Shown here: one piece after another, positions 1 to 7,428 of the stretch
How the letters are laid out: each line of letters opens with the position of its first letter
How positions within the stretch are numbered: position 1 is the first letter of the stretch
Assembly: GCA_009787745.1 (NCBI GenBank)
Contig: WQST01000037.1
Span: forward strand, 5,720 to 14,917
From: Lachnospiraceae bacterium
GTDB lineage: Bacteria; Bacillota; Clostridia; Lachnospirales; Lachnospiraceae
Direction of reading: 5' to 3'
DNA length: 9,198 bases
The notes under the pieces: generated by a model
Database searches by the model: none
What the model was told of the DNA's origin: nothing
The model's input: only the letters and a program-made list of their open reading frames with translations
Made by a program: the position numbers and the translations under genes

Positions 1-1299
1 ACTTACCAAAGTCATCAGAAGCAAAAGCGACACAATATGTACCGCAAGCCCCCCGCCCCCTAACAGAAGCATTTGCGCCGTCCGCTTGAATTGTTTTAAT
101 AAATCAATCCAATATAAATTAAACGCATTAAGAATAATAAGAACACTGCCGCCCTGCAATAATTTCGTCGCTATTTCAGGTGAACCCTGACCCAAAATGG
201 AAATAAGCGGTTCCGCCAACACAGCTATCAATACCGCTAAAGGAACCGCGCCAACCAATAGCGCCGTTATCATTTGCATCAATTGTTCTCTGACATAACG
301 ATACTCTTCGCGAATCCAAGCGGCGGCAATCAGTTTCGTATTTTTAACCGTAATCATATATAGTGCCGCCGTAATAATCCCGGTAATAACCAAAAAGATT
401 CCGTAATAATTTCCCCAAACTTCGGTTTTACTTAACGTAACCCCGCCGTCTTCATTTAGCTTATTAAAAAAGTAATAATAAACCCGTTGATCGATCAAAT
501 GGTTTATATGATAAAAAATCACGAAGATACCGATTGGAATCGACGAAAACAGCAGCGATTGATATAAGTAACCGGGGGTTTCGATTTGGCGGGTATTGTC
601 CCGATAAATCCGGCGCTTGCCGGTTCCCAAATACATAAAATAAATAAATAATAGGTGTAAAAAGGAAATCGCCGCCGCCGCTGAAATTCCCATCACTGCC
701 CCAAATGCTCCATATGCCAAAGCAAAACTCTCATCCCGAAGAAGTGCCGCCACTTTTTCACCATAAGTAATAAAATACTTGGCACAAAGAAGTGCTGAAA
801 TGATTGTGAAAACTTGCTCCAAAATCAATGAATGCGCCGTCGGATACGGCGACCCCATCCCGCCGAAATATCCGCGTAATAAACAAGTAAAAATCATCAG
901 GACAATCGCCGGAATGATCATAATCAAAGCCATCCGGCTATAGTTTTGCAGGAAAATTACATTACTCAAATAATTATTAAAAAATAACAAAAGGGCGAGT
1001 ATCAAAACCGCAAAAGCAATGGTAATATTGCGGGCGACGCGAAAAATCCGCCCGGCATTTTTAAATTGCTCACGTTTAACCCGATATTTTAGCATCCCGC
1101 TTAAAGCGTCGGAAAAGCCGCTGCTGAAAAACGCAATACAAAGCAAAAAAAGCTCATTGACAGGAGCAAAAAAAGCAATCCCTTCGGCACCGATAATCTG
1201 CATCAAAGGAATGCGAAAAGCCAAACAAAGTACCAAAGCAATGAACCCGGCACTTATGAGCGGATCACGTTTTTCATGAAAACTCATACGGTTCTTCAT
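1..1299 (-). CDS. MOP-superfamily flippase (MATE / SpoVB-MurJ-like polysaccharide exporter), partial
   Basis: Reading down from an ATG at 1299 (MKNRMSFHEKRDPLIS...), the frame stays open for 433 codons to the window edge, so the C-terminus is missing. The protein is strongly hydrophobic, with about ten or more membrane segments separated by short basic loops such as KYRVKREQFKNAGRIFRVAR. Early repeated helices and a central tract (LLRGYFGGMGSPYPTAHS) resemble the multidrug/oligosaccharidyl-lipid/polysaccharide (MOP) superfamily, which moves lipid-linked sugars or drugs across the inner membrane. The start is supported by AGAGG about 11 bases upstream, inside the last codons of ybeY; only 6 bases separate the two genes, which suggests co-transcription and perhaps coupled translation. 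I cannot tell a MATE drug exporter from a SpoVB/MurJ-type lipid flippase, since substrate-defining residues are not recognisable by eye. Membrane transporter is secure, superfamily is likely, substrate unknown. Confidence 0.75.
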   Translation of the reverse strand, partial: MKNRMSFHEKRDPLISAGFIALVLCLAFRIPLMQIIGAEGIAFFAPVNELFLLCIAFFSSGFSDALSGMLKYRVKREQFKNAGRIFRVARNITIAFAVLILALLLFFNNYLSNVIFLQNYSRMALIMIIPAIVLMIFTCLLRGYFGGMGSPYPTAHSLILEQVFTIISALLCAKYFITYGEKVAALLRDESFALAYGAFGAVMGISAAAAISFLHLLFIYFMYLGTGKRRIYRDNTRQIETPGYLYQSLLFSSIPIGIFVIFYHINHLIDQRVYYYFFNKLNEDGGVTLSKTEVWGNYYGIFLVITGIITAALYMITVKNTKLIAAAWIREEYRYVREQLMQMITALLVGAVPLAVLIAVLAEPLISILGQGSPEIATKLLQGGSVLIILNAFNLYWIDLLKQFKRTAQMLLLGGGGLAVHIVSLLLLMTLVS

Positions 1300-1305
1300 T
1301 CGTAG

Positions 1306-1830
1306 TTATACCTCTATTCTAAATATCCCGATTTGGTCAAGGATCGTTTCTTGTTTCTTTTCCATTATCTCAGCTTCCAAATGTTCCATATGATCATACC
1401 CCAGCAAATGTAGTAAACTATGCGTAAGCAAAAAGGCATACTCGCGTTTTTTCCCATGCCCGTAAGCTTCGGATTGTTCTTTTAGCCTGTCCGCAGAAAT
1501 AATAATATCTCCCAGCAACAATTCACCGCTGTCAGGGTCGAAATTCGTTATGTCATCTTCAATATCTGTAAAATCAGCGGGCTTGCTAAAGTCTAGTGCC
1601 GGAAAAGAAAGAACATCCGTTGCTTTCCCGATTCCCCGCGTTTCTTGATTGACTTCCGTAATGCTTTCATCATCAACCAAAACTATATTAACGATAACTT
1701 CAAACGGACAACCCTCAAAATCCAGAACCGTCTCTATTACAAGCTTTGTCACCTGCTCAATATCAAAAAAATCCGGTTCCGTTTTTTCCTCACTAAATAA
1801 TCCAACTTCCTGTTCAACGTAAAAAGTCAT
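1306..1830 (-). CDS. ybeY: Endoribonuclease YbeY (rRNA maturation factor)
   Basis: This 174-residue protein is full length for the UPF0054/YbeY family, a zinc-dependent single-strand endoribonuclease involved in 16S rRNA 3'-end maturation and 70S ribosome quality control in the cytoplasm. The diagnostic metal site HxxxHxxGYDH is intact: His137, His141 and His147, reading HSLLHLLGYDH. The upstream family motif TDVLSFP lies at residues 71-77, and GELLLGDIIIS follows at about 102-112. The ATG at 1830 lies 17 bases inside the 3' end of the PgpH-like gene, so translation is probably coupled. AAGGGG lies about 12 bases upstream of the start, a somewhat long spacing. In Firmicutes ybeY commonly follows phoH and pgpH, as it does here apart from the inserted pair. 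Identity is secure; the role is taken from the family. Confidence 0.96.
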   Translation of the reverse strand: MTFYVEQEVGLFSEEKTEPDFFDIEQVTKLVIETVLDFEGCPFEVIVNIVLVDDESITEVNQETRGIGKATDVLSFPALDFSKPADFTDIEDDITNFDPDSGELLLGDIIISADRLKEQSEAYGHGKKREYAFLLTHSLLHLLGYDHMEHLEAEIMEKKQETILDQIGIFRIEV

Positions 1831-2995
1831 AGTATAAATGTTCCCCTTTTAACATTTTCTTAATTTCTTTCATTTCACCCATTGTAATCAGGCTTTTGTC
1901 GATGATACCGCTTTCAACTTTTTTATCGTAAATCGCATCAATAATATGATTGTAATCAGGTTTAACTTGCGGGTCTTTTGAAAAAAGATAAAGAATCGAA
2001 GCTACTAATGTATCAGCAAATAAAACCACCACCGCTTCTTTGCTAATCAAAATACTTTCGCGGTCAGTATATTCTTTTAACAGCGCAATCGCCTTCCCGG
2101 GAAATTTATATTCACGGCAAACCTCATAAATCGCTTCCCATGAATTTTCACCTTTTAACGTGCCGATTTTATGATAATAACCGCATGATTTCGTCGCCAT
2201 ATCGTCAAGCTTTAACTTCTTCGCAATCTTATCGCTTAAATATGCCGTATGAACAGCCTGATAATATTCCGAGATGGACTTTTGCTTAAGCTGAACTAAA
2301 ATCGGGCATTCAGGATCGTTAATCTCCATGTATTTGTCGCGGCTGCGGTTAACAACATTCGTACTATAATAACGCAAAAAGACCAGTAACAATAATATAC
2401 AAACCAATATATTCGCCAAGACAATAAAGATTGTCTCAAAATCAATCCCTGTTCGACCTTCCATTACTATATTAACAGCGATACAGGATAAATTCAAACA
2501 CAATGAAATAAAAATCGGCAAACCGACCTTAAAATCCTCATCAATATACGAAAATAAAATAATACCGACGACTCCGCTCAAAAAATAAGTAAAGAAAACC
2601 GCAATCGAAGGTTCACTCGTCAACAAAAGCGAAATCATCAACAAAGTCCCCCCCGCACACATCCCGGCAGTTCGATTACTCGAAAGCCCCATTACGACGA
2701 AAATAACCAAAAACGGCCAGCCCTGTTCAGGCAAATTAGGAAACAAAAGCGCCGCCAACAAACCGATCATATACAAACCGCTAAAGCGCCCCATATGTTC
2801 GGCATTATCCTGCAATAAATCGTTTTTTCCCCGCCCCTCGGCGAGCAAATAAAGCACAATTCCATTACCCAATAAAGCCACTAGCGAAATACGGATAACA
2901 TCAATATAAGCCATACCATACAGGTAGGCGGCACCGGCGGTCAAAAGCCCGGTACCTAAAAAAATTAGGATTGACAAAGGGATGATTTTTTTCAT
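1814..2995 (-). CDS. PgpH/YqfF-like membrane protein with degenerate HD domain
   Basis: This is a 393-residue protein from the ATG at 2995 (MKKIIPLSIL...), chosen because AAGG lies 6 bases upstream. An in-frame ATG at 3034 would overlap the preceding gene and add 13 polar residues before the first membrane helix. Residues 3-210 form about seven or eight membrane segments. A cytoplasmic domain follows, opening with EINDPECPIL, which matches the PgpH linker to its HD domain. PgpH (7TMR-HD) degrades cyclic-di-AMP and is normally about 700 residues with a large N-terminal extracellular domain, absent here. The HD core is also altered: His249 (VHTAY) and His275 remain, but the expected YYHDIGK reads YYHKIGT. 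The later ligand histidines are not evident, while a late FADT aspartate (Asp328) is kept. Position between phoH and ybeY supports orthology. Fold and family are fairly secure; phosphodiesterase activity is doubtful. Confidence 0.85.
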   Translation of the reverse strand: MKKIIPLSILIFLGTGLLTAGAAYLYGMAYIDVIRISLVALLGNGIVLYLLAEGRGKNDLLQDNAEHMGRFSGLYMIGLLAALLFPNLPEQGWPFLVIFVVMGLSSNRTAGMCAGGTLLMISLLLTSEPSIAVFFTYFLSGVVGIILFSYIDEDFKVGLPIFISLCLNLSCIAVNIVMEGRTGIDFETIFIVLANILVCILLLLVFLRYYSTNVVNRSRDKYMEINDPECPILVQLKQKSISEYYQAVHTAYLSDKIAKKLKLDDMATKSCGYYHKIGTLKGENSWEAIYEVCREYKFPGKAIALLKEYTDRESILISKEAVVVLFADTLVASILYLFSKDPQVKPDYNHIIDAIYDKKVESGIIDKSLITMGEMKEIKKMLKGEHLYYDFLR

Positions 2996-3018
2996 AAACA
3001 ACCTTGTTTTGATTTTTA

Positions 3019-3591
3019 TTATGTAACTTTGCAAATTATCGGGTTTGGCGGGAAATCAAACTCTATTCTTAGTAAGTGATTCCTGAATTTATATAGCTTA
3101 TTAGCTAAATTCATTTCTGTTTTTAGGGTATCTTTCTTGCCAATTTTCTTTCTATATTTTATATATTCTTCAAAATTTTCGTGATCACCGCGATCCTTAT
3201 ACAAGTCTGACACCAAATAAAGAAAAATCTTTTTATATCTAAATTTATCATTATCAAAAATATTTTCAAAGCGAATTGATAAAAAATCGTCAATTGTATT
3301 CTTGAATTTTTCATTTATTTCGCCAAATTTCAAATTCTTCGGCTTTTTAATATTTTTAAATTCCAGTAAATACATAGCAAATGTATTACATGCACAATCA
3401 ACTACAACAATAAAGTCAACAGATTTAAGACCGTGATTTTGTTTTAGACTTTTATAATAGTCATCAACTTTAATTATTACTATTTCGTCATCTTTTATCT
3501 TATTAGATATATCAACGTATATACCTTCATCTTCAATAATTTCGCTTAAATGAGGAACAAGCTTCTTATTAGTTTTTATCATTTGAATCAT
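3019..3591 (-). CDS. Small protein with PD-(D/E)XK-like nuclease signature, partner of AAA ATPase
   Basis: I do not recognise this 190-residue protein by name. Residues 57-79 look like two beta strands carrying Asp59 (SVDFIVVVD) and Glu77-x-Lys79 (YLLEFKN), the D...ExK pattern of PD-(D/E)XK nucleases. A charged helix (EINEKFKNTIDDF, 91-103) follows, and an acidic helix (SEIIEDE, 16-22) precedes, both as expected for that fold. The C-terminal half is rich in Lys, Asp and aromatic residues, with a hydrophobic strand KIFLYLVSDL at 121-130. No signal peptide or membrane helix is evident, so it is probably cytoplasmic. I chose the ATG at 3591 because GGAG lies 10 bases upstream; an ATG at 3621 in the same frame has no comparable site, and one at 3582 is also possible. 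It overlaps the ATPase gene by 23 bases, implying co-translation and a working pair. The nuclease call is inference from motif spacing only; a TOPRIM-like or non-enzymatic role is possible. Confidence 0.6.
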   Translation of the reverse strand: MIQMIKTNKKLVPHLSEIIEDEGIYVDISNKIKDDEIVIIKVDDYYKSLKQNHGLKSVDFIVVVDCACNTFAMYLLEFKNIKKPKNLKFGEINEKFKNTIDDFLSIRFENIFDNDKFRYKKIFLYLVSDLYKDRGDHENFEEYIKYRKKIGKKDTLKTEMNLANKLYKFRNHLLRIEFDFPPNPIICKVT

Positions 3592-4996
3592 TTTGTTCGT
3601 TCTCCATATATAATTGCTCAATTATTTCTTCTCGCTCATCATATAATCTTAAGCTTGTATCCATGAAATTTTCATCTTCCGCGCCTAACTCATCAATTGG
3701 TAAAATTCTTGAAACACTACCATTCTCGTTATCCTCCAAAACTATCGGTTGGTAGACATGATAATCCAATTTTTTTCCCAAAACTAAATTATTGAGCTTA
3801 TTAAACACATAATTGCTGTGTGACGACATAATTAATTTTACATTCGATTTAACCAGTTTTGCAAAAATTTCAATTAAAGCGACTTGATTATCGGGATGTA
3901 AATGGGCTTCAGGTTCTTCGATAAACAAAATTGATTTCTGCCCTCTGCGTCGCGGGACATTTTTCTGTGATAGAATAAATTTCAAGAAAGCAACAACAGG
4001 CGATATTTCCGAAACCATTGAAGATACCTCTGTCATTTCAAATGAAGCCCTTAAATTATTCGGTTTGTACAATAATGAATTGTTTTTTTGGTCAAATGTT
4101 ATCTTGCCTTTTAAAATACGCTCCTCAATTTCACTATAGTATTCTGATAACTCTTCATTCTCCTTCGCTAAAATTTTACTGGAAAGGGCAATGAAATAAT
4201 CAGATATCGGCTCGGAAATACCCGGAAGTTCTATTTTTCTCGTAACAAAGGCTCTGTTTTTAGATAATTCCGCTATTATTGAACCAAACGCATTCATACC
4301 GCTATAAATCCCCGACCTTGACGCAGGTAAAAAATAAACATGACTATAATTCAATCGTAACGGTCGTGAAATATTGTCCGTATAAAACTTTCTTATCTGT
4401 TCGTCCACTATATTAGTAGGAGTACTAATATCTGATACCACATAAATATGAAAACTATCTTTGCCATCTCTTGATTTATGATATTCAGTTTGAGATTTCG
4501 AAAGTTTTATTGGTTTTATTCGTTTGTTCTTATTCAAATTCCCTTCAATTTTATTATTCGCCAAATCAATAATTAATAAGCATTGCTCCGTTTTGATTTT
4601 AATAATTGGTTTCTGCTCTAATGTATTGTCAAAATTGCCAAATGTATTCTTAAATGAATTTATTATTTCAGGTAAGTAAGTATTGCTAAATGATTCAAAT
4701 GCGGCTTTTATTACATATTCGGTAATATCTTTGGAGTATTCATTAGAATCCAAAAAAGACTTTACTAAGCTCATTAAATTATTAACAGAAATGGATTTTC
4801 CAAAATAGGTATGGTAATGATAATATTCATGATTATATAGAAATGCTTGTCTATTAAATGTTTTCAACAGCAAATAAACAATCTGCATAGCATATGATTT
4901 ACCGATATTATTGTTCCCATATGTTACTATTAAATCTTTCTTTAAATCATAGGTAAACTCTTCTATTGGTCCAAAATTGTTTATCTTAATTTTCAC
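3569..4996 (-). CDS. AAA_15/OLD-type ATPase, putative defence-system component
   Basis: This is a 475-residue ABC/SMC-like ATPase of the AAA_15/AAA_21/OLD kind. From the GTG start it opens MKIKINNFGPIEEF, the usual first strand of this family. Walker A is GNNNIGKS (27-34), an LPASRSG motif lies at about 223-229, a signature-like SEISP at 329-333, Walker B with catalytic glutamate is LFIEEPEAHLHP (357-368), and the H-switch is SSHS (391-394). The middle (about 60-290) holds a divergent insertion, probably coiled-coil or helical. No TOPRIM domain follows the H-switch, unlike GajA or full OLD nucleases, so any nuclease would have to be supplied by the overlapping downstream gene. GTG at 4996 is preferred because AGAAAGG lies 8 bases upstream; an ATG at 5020 has no clear ribosome site. 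DNA here is visibly more AT-rich than the flanking genes, suggesting acquisition. ATPase class is secure; defence role is inferred. Confidence 0.88.
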   Translation of the reverse strand: MKIKINNFGPIEEFTYDLKKDLIVTYGNNNIGKSYAMQIVYLLLKTFNRQAFLYNHEYYHYHTYFGKSISVNNLMSLVKSFLDSNEYSKDITEYVIKAAFESFSNTYLPEIINSFKNTFGNFDNTLEQKPIIKIKTEQCLLIIDLANNKIEGNLNKNKRIKPIKLSKSQTEYHKSRDGKDSFHIYVVSDISTPTNIVDEQIRKFYTDNISRPLRLNYSHVYFLPASRSGIYSGMNAFGSIIAELSKNRAFVTRKIELPGISEPISDYFIALSSKILAKENEELSEYYSEIEERILKGKITFDQKNNSLLYKPNNLRASFEMTEVSSMVSEISPVVAFLKFILSQKNVPRRRGQKSILFIEEPEAHLHPDNQVALIEIFAKLVKSNVKLIMSSHSNYVFNKLNNLVLGKKLDYHVYQPIVLEDNENGSVSRILPIDELGAEDENFMDTSLRLYDEREEIIEQLYMENEQNDSNDKN

Positions 4997-5031
4997 AATA
5001 TCAACCTTTCTATAACTCATTTCAAATATAT

Positions 5032-5061
5032 TATTAACTATATCATGATAACATATTTCAA
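5032..5061 (-). promoter_or_regulatory. Possible sigma-A-type promoter for the inserted pair
   Basis: TTGAAA (5056-5061) is followed after 17 or 18 bases by GTTAAT or TTAATA (5032-5038) on the minus strand. It lies in the gap between phoH and the ATPase gene, about 36 bases before the GTG start. A perfect 10-base palindrome, TATCATGATA (5041-5050), falls inside the spacer and could be an operator. The DNA here is very AT-rich, so promoter-like strings arise easily by chance; this is a weak call. Confidence 0.3.
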
Positions 5062-5070
5062 TTATTCAAA

Positions 5071-6093
5071 CTATTTATTTTTAATTTTCCTTTTCTTTTC
5101 GCCTAAACGCTTCGCGGCTGTTTCTGTCCGTGCTAAAGTATGTTCATATTCTTCATATGCTTTAACAATTTTTTGGACAAGCGGATGCCTGACCACATCT
5201 TTGACGGTCATATTAACAAAAGCGATATCTTCGACGCGATTAAGAACTTTTATGGCGACATCCAATCCTGATTTAACACCCTGTGCCAAGTCCTTTTGCG
5301 TTAAATCTCCCGTAATAATAACTTTTGACCCAAAACCAATCCGCGTCAAAAACATTTTCATCTGGGCAGGGGTAGTATTCTGCGCTTCATCCAAAATAAT
5401 ATAGGCATTATCAAGCGTTCTGCCGCGCATATAAGCCAATGGGGCTACCTCGATCAGACCTTTCTCCATATTCTTAAGAAAGCTATCCGCACCCATAATT
5501 TGGTGCAAAGCATCGTAAAGAGGACGCAAATAAGGGTCAACCTTACTCTGCAAATCGCCTGGCAAAAACCCCAGCTTCTCGCCCGCTTCTATCGCAGGGC
5601 GGGTCAAAATAATACGGCTGACCGTCTCCTTCTTAAATGCAGTAATCGCCATCGCCATCGCCAAATAAGTCTTACCTGTCCCGGCAGGCCCTGTACCGAA
5701 CACAATCATCTTCTCATTTATCGCATCAACATATTTCTTCTGCCCCAAAGTTTTCGGTCTGACCGGCTTACCGCTTATCGTATGGCATATACAATCAATA
5801 TCATTCAATCTACTTAATTCTTCAATACCATTTTCTTCTTTACTCATAGTAATAGCATAATCAACATTCTGTTCCTGAATATTCTTTTCACGCTTAGAAA
5901 TTTCAGCCAGTTGTTTCATTATCTTAGTCGCTTTTTCAACTTGAGTCTGATCACCTTGGATTTTAATCCCCCCGTCACGGTCAACGATGATAACATCCAG
6001 ATCTTTCTCAATCTTCTGAATGTATGTGTCGTGCTGCCCGAAGATGTTTTGGAGGTGTTCTAAGGGGAGTTTGATTTTGTTTTCGTAGGGCAT
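5071..6093 (-). CDS. phoH: PhoH-family ATPase (KH domain plus P-loop)
   Basis: This 340-residue protein matches PhoH/YbeZ-type ATPases, cytoplasmic P-loop proteins linked to RNA metabolism and, by genomic neighbourhood, to YbeY. The N-terminal third (about 1-75) has a KH-like segment, VIIVDRDGGIKIQGD. Walker A is GPAGTGKT (135-142), Walker B is AYIILDEAQN (230-239, Asp235-Glu236), a sensor-like TGDLTQ lies at 261-266, and VRHPLV with a conserved arginine at 301-306. The tail after about residue 310 is charged and lysine-rich (KRLGEKKRKIKNK), ending at a TAG. I chose the ATG at 6093 because AGAGGA lies about 6 bases upstream; an in-frame ATG at 6132 would add 13 residues and lacks a good site. 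The gene directly downstream is the inserted ATPase instead of the expected pgpH. Identity is secure; the exact biochemical role of the family is still unclear. Confidence 0.95.
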   Translation of the reverse strand: MPYENKIKLPLEHLQNIFGQHDTYIQKIEKDLDVIIVDRDGGIKIQGDQTQVEKATKIMKQLAEISKREKNIQEQNVDYAITMSKEENGIEELSRLNDIDCICHTISGKPVRPKTLGQKKYVDAINEKMIVFGTGPAGTGKTYLAMAMAITAFKKETVSRIILTRPAIEAGEKLGFLPGDLQSKVDPYLRPLYDALHQIMGADSFLKNMEKGLIEVAPLAYMRGRTLDNAYIILDEAQNTTPAQMKMFLTRIGFGSKVIITGDLTQKDLAQGVKSGLDVAIKVLNRVEDIAFVNMTVKDVVRHPLVQKIVKAYEEYEHTLARTETAAKRLGEKKRKIKNK

Positions 6094-6112
6094 GGTTGTC
6101 CTCTTAGTTATA

Positions 6113-6126
6113 AGTAAAGGTTTACT
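6113..6126. repeat. 14-base inverted repeat in phoH leader
   Basis: AGTAAA-GG-TTTACT has six-base arms around a two-base centre, too tight for an RNA hairpin but a possible protein-binding operator. It lies in the 68-base gap between yqfD and phoH, about 20 bases before the phoH start. No matching copy was noticed elsewhere in the window, so any role is a guess. Confidence 0.25.
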
Positions 6127-6161
6127 GTTCACGGCACAATGTCATTCAGATAAGGCTTATA

Positions 6162-7400
6162 TCATCCTGAGTGTAAGCGAATGTTCTCACGCTCCACAAA
6201 CAACGAGGTCGGAACCTTCTTCCCCGTCTGTTCAATCACAACCAAATCCACATCCAAATACCAATTAACACTATCCTTTCTCATTGTAACACTTTTTTCA
6301 ACAATTTGAACCCCCTTTTCACTTAAGTTTTCAATAATTTTCTTCGTTTCCGCCAAAAAAATCGCTTTCGCCTCTTCACCGCTGTATTTTTGCGGTATAA
6401 TCTCATACTCGCGAACCATTTCCGAACCAAAATAAATCGGCAAATAATAATTCTCCAGCAAACGCACCTGCTTATTTTCATCAATTATATCAAACTCAAT
6501 ATACCCATGCTCCCCCCACCTAAAGCGAAACCGCTTTCCGAATAGCTCCAGATAAGGAATTTTCACTTCATTGTCATTATATTCCTTTATCTCATAAGCA
6601 ATCGGAAGGATTTCCGTTTGCGAAAAACTTGTTTGAATGAAAATATCCGCATCCGCCTCACAAAATTGGTAATCGCGGACAGTTTGGTCATCATTAAAAA
6701 TCGGGACACCCCCTTGTACCAAAACATCACCCTCTAAGACCTCACTGCCTTCTGAAACCTGCGGAACTCCGTTGCGCGTAATAATACTAACGATTACCCC
6801 GTCTTTGTTCGCAATCAAATCATAACCGTTTCCTGTGACTTGCTCTCCTGATATTTGCGGTTCCTTTAATTCATTTTCTTTAATCTGGATAATCAGCCTA
6901 GTGCCTTCGATACGCGCGGATGTCCATGTGATGATATTATATTCATTACGAAGGGATTTTTCCAACTTTTCGATATCGACTGATTTTCTGACCATTCCGA
7001 CATTTATATCCTGTTCACTTAAAAAACGCATCAAAACATCATCAGTAATATGAAAATTCCCGCGCAACTCAATCGCCCAGATAAAAGCCGACATCCATAC
7101 CCAAAAAACCAAACTTAAGATTAGACCAATTACGAAAAACTTTCGCCGCTTTACCCTGGGAACCCAAAAAGGCAGACCGCACCTTTTCTTAATCGCGACC
7201 CTTGTTCCTGTTTTCCTCGTAATCGGCCTTAATTTGTAAAAATCGCGAAGACTTATGCACATCATATAATAATCGCCGCAATTTTCGATATTCCATAAGA
7301 AAAGCCGATGATGACTAGCGAGATTCATAAAACGTTCAGGCGAAAAGCCCCATACTTTTACGATGAGGTACCCCTGAATATATTGGAATAGTTTTAGCAT
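6162..7400 (-). CDS. yqfD: Sporulation protein YqfD
   Basis: This 412-residue protein is full length for YqfD (PF06898), a membrane protein of endospore-formers needed for efficient sporulation and expressed in the mother cell under sigma-E in Bacillus subtilis. The N-terminus (1-86) is a basic cytoplasmic region with the family opening GYLIVKVWGFSPERFMN. A single membrane helix follows at about 88-110 (FFVIGLILSLVFWVWMSAF). The outer part begins with a POTRA/FtsQ-like module (about 112-180; ELRGNFHITDDVL, then TWTSARIEGTRLIIQIKE). A second conserved block contains GYDLIANKDGVIVSIITRNG and a hydrophobic beta-rich end. The ATG at 7400 has a strong AAGGAG four to five bases upstream, and only 28 bases separate it from yqfC, so the two are certainly co-transcribed. 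Identity secure; molecular mechanism unknown in the family. Confidence 0.94.
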   Translation of the reverse strand: MLKLFQYIQGYLIVKVWGFSPERFMNLASHHRLFLWNIENCGDYYMMCISLRDFYKLRPITRKTGTRVAIKKRCGLPFWVPRVKRRKFFVIGLILSLVFWVWMSAFIWAIELRGNFHITDDVLMRFLSEQDINVGMVRKSVDIEKLEKSLRNEYNIITWTSARIEGTRLIIQIKENELKEPQISGEQVTGNGYDLIANKDGVIVSIITRNGVPQVSEGSEVLEGDVLVQGGVPIFNDDQTVRDYQFCEADADIFIQTSFSQTEILPIAYEIKEYNDNEVKIPYLELFGKRFRFRWGEHGYIEFDIIDENKQVRLLENYYLPIYFGSEMVREYEIIPQKYSGEEAKAIFLAETKKIIENLSEKGVQIVEKSVTMRKDSVNWYLDVDLVVIEQTGKKVPTSLFVERENIRLHSG

Positions 7401-7428
7401 GGACTCTCCTTCTTACACATGTCGCACT

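Noticed and set aside
1019..1279. Plus-strand open frame of 86 codons opposite the flippase start.
   Set aside because: The minus-strand frame here is an intact, hydrophobic transporter; the plus-strand product resembles no family.
3019..5020. Retron, Gabija or toxin-antitoxin locus.
   Set aside because: No reverse transcriptase, no TOPRIM domain on the ATPase, no UvrD-like helicase and no small antitoxin-like DNA-binding protein are present.
3012..5083. ATTTTTA at both edges of the inserted pair (3012-3018 and 5077-5083) as a target-site duplication.
   Set aside because: Seven bases of a simple AT string in AT-rich DNA are expected by chance, and no terminal inverted repeats or transposase were seen.
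5045..5404. Plus-strand open frame of 119 codons opposite the phoH 3' end.
   Set aside because: It lies antisense to well-conserved phoH codons, has no ribosome site and its product is low-complexity; a shadow frame.
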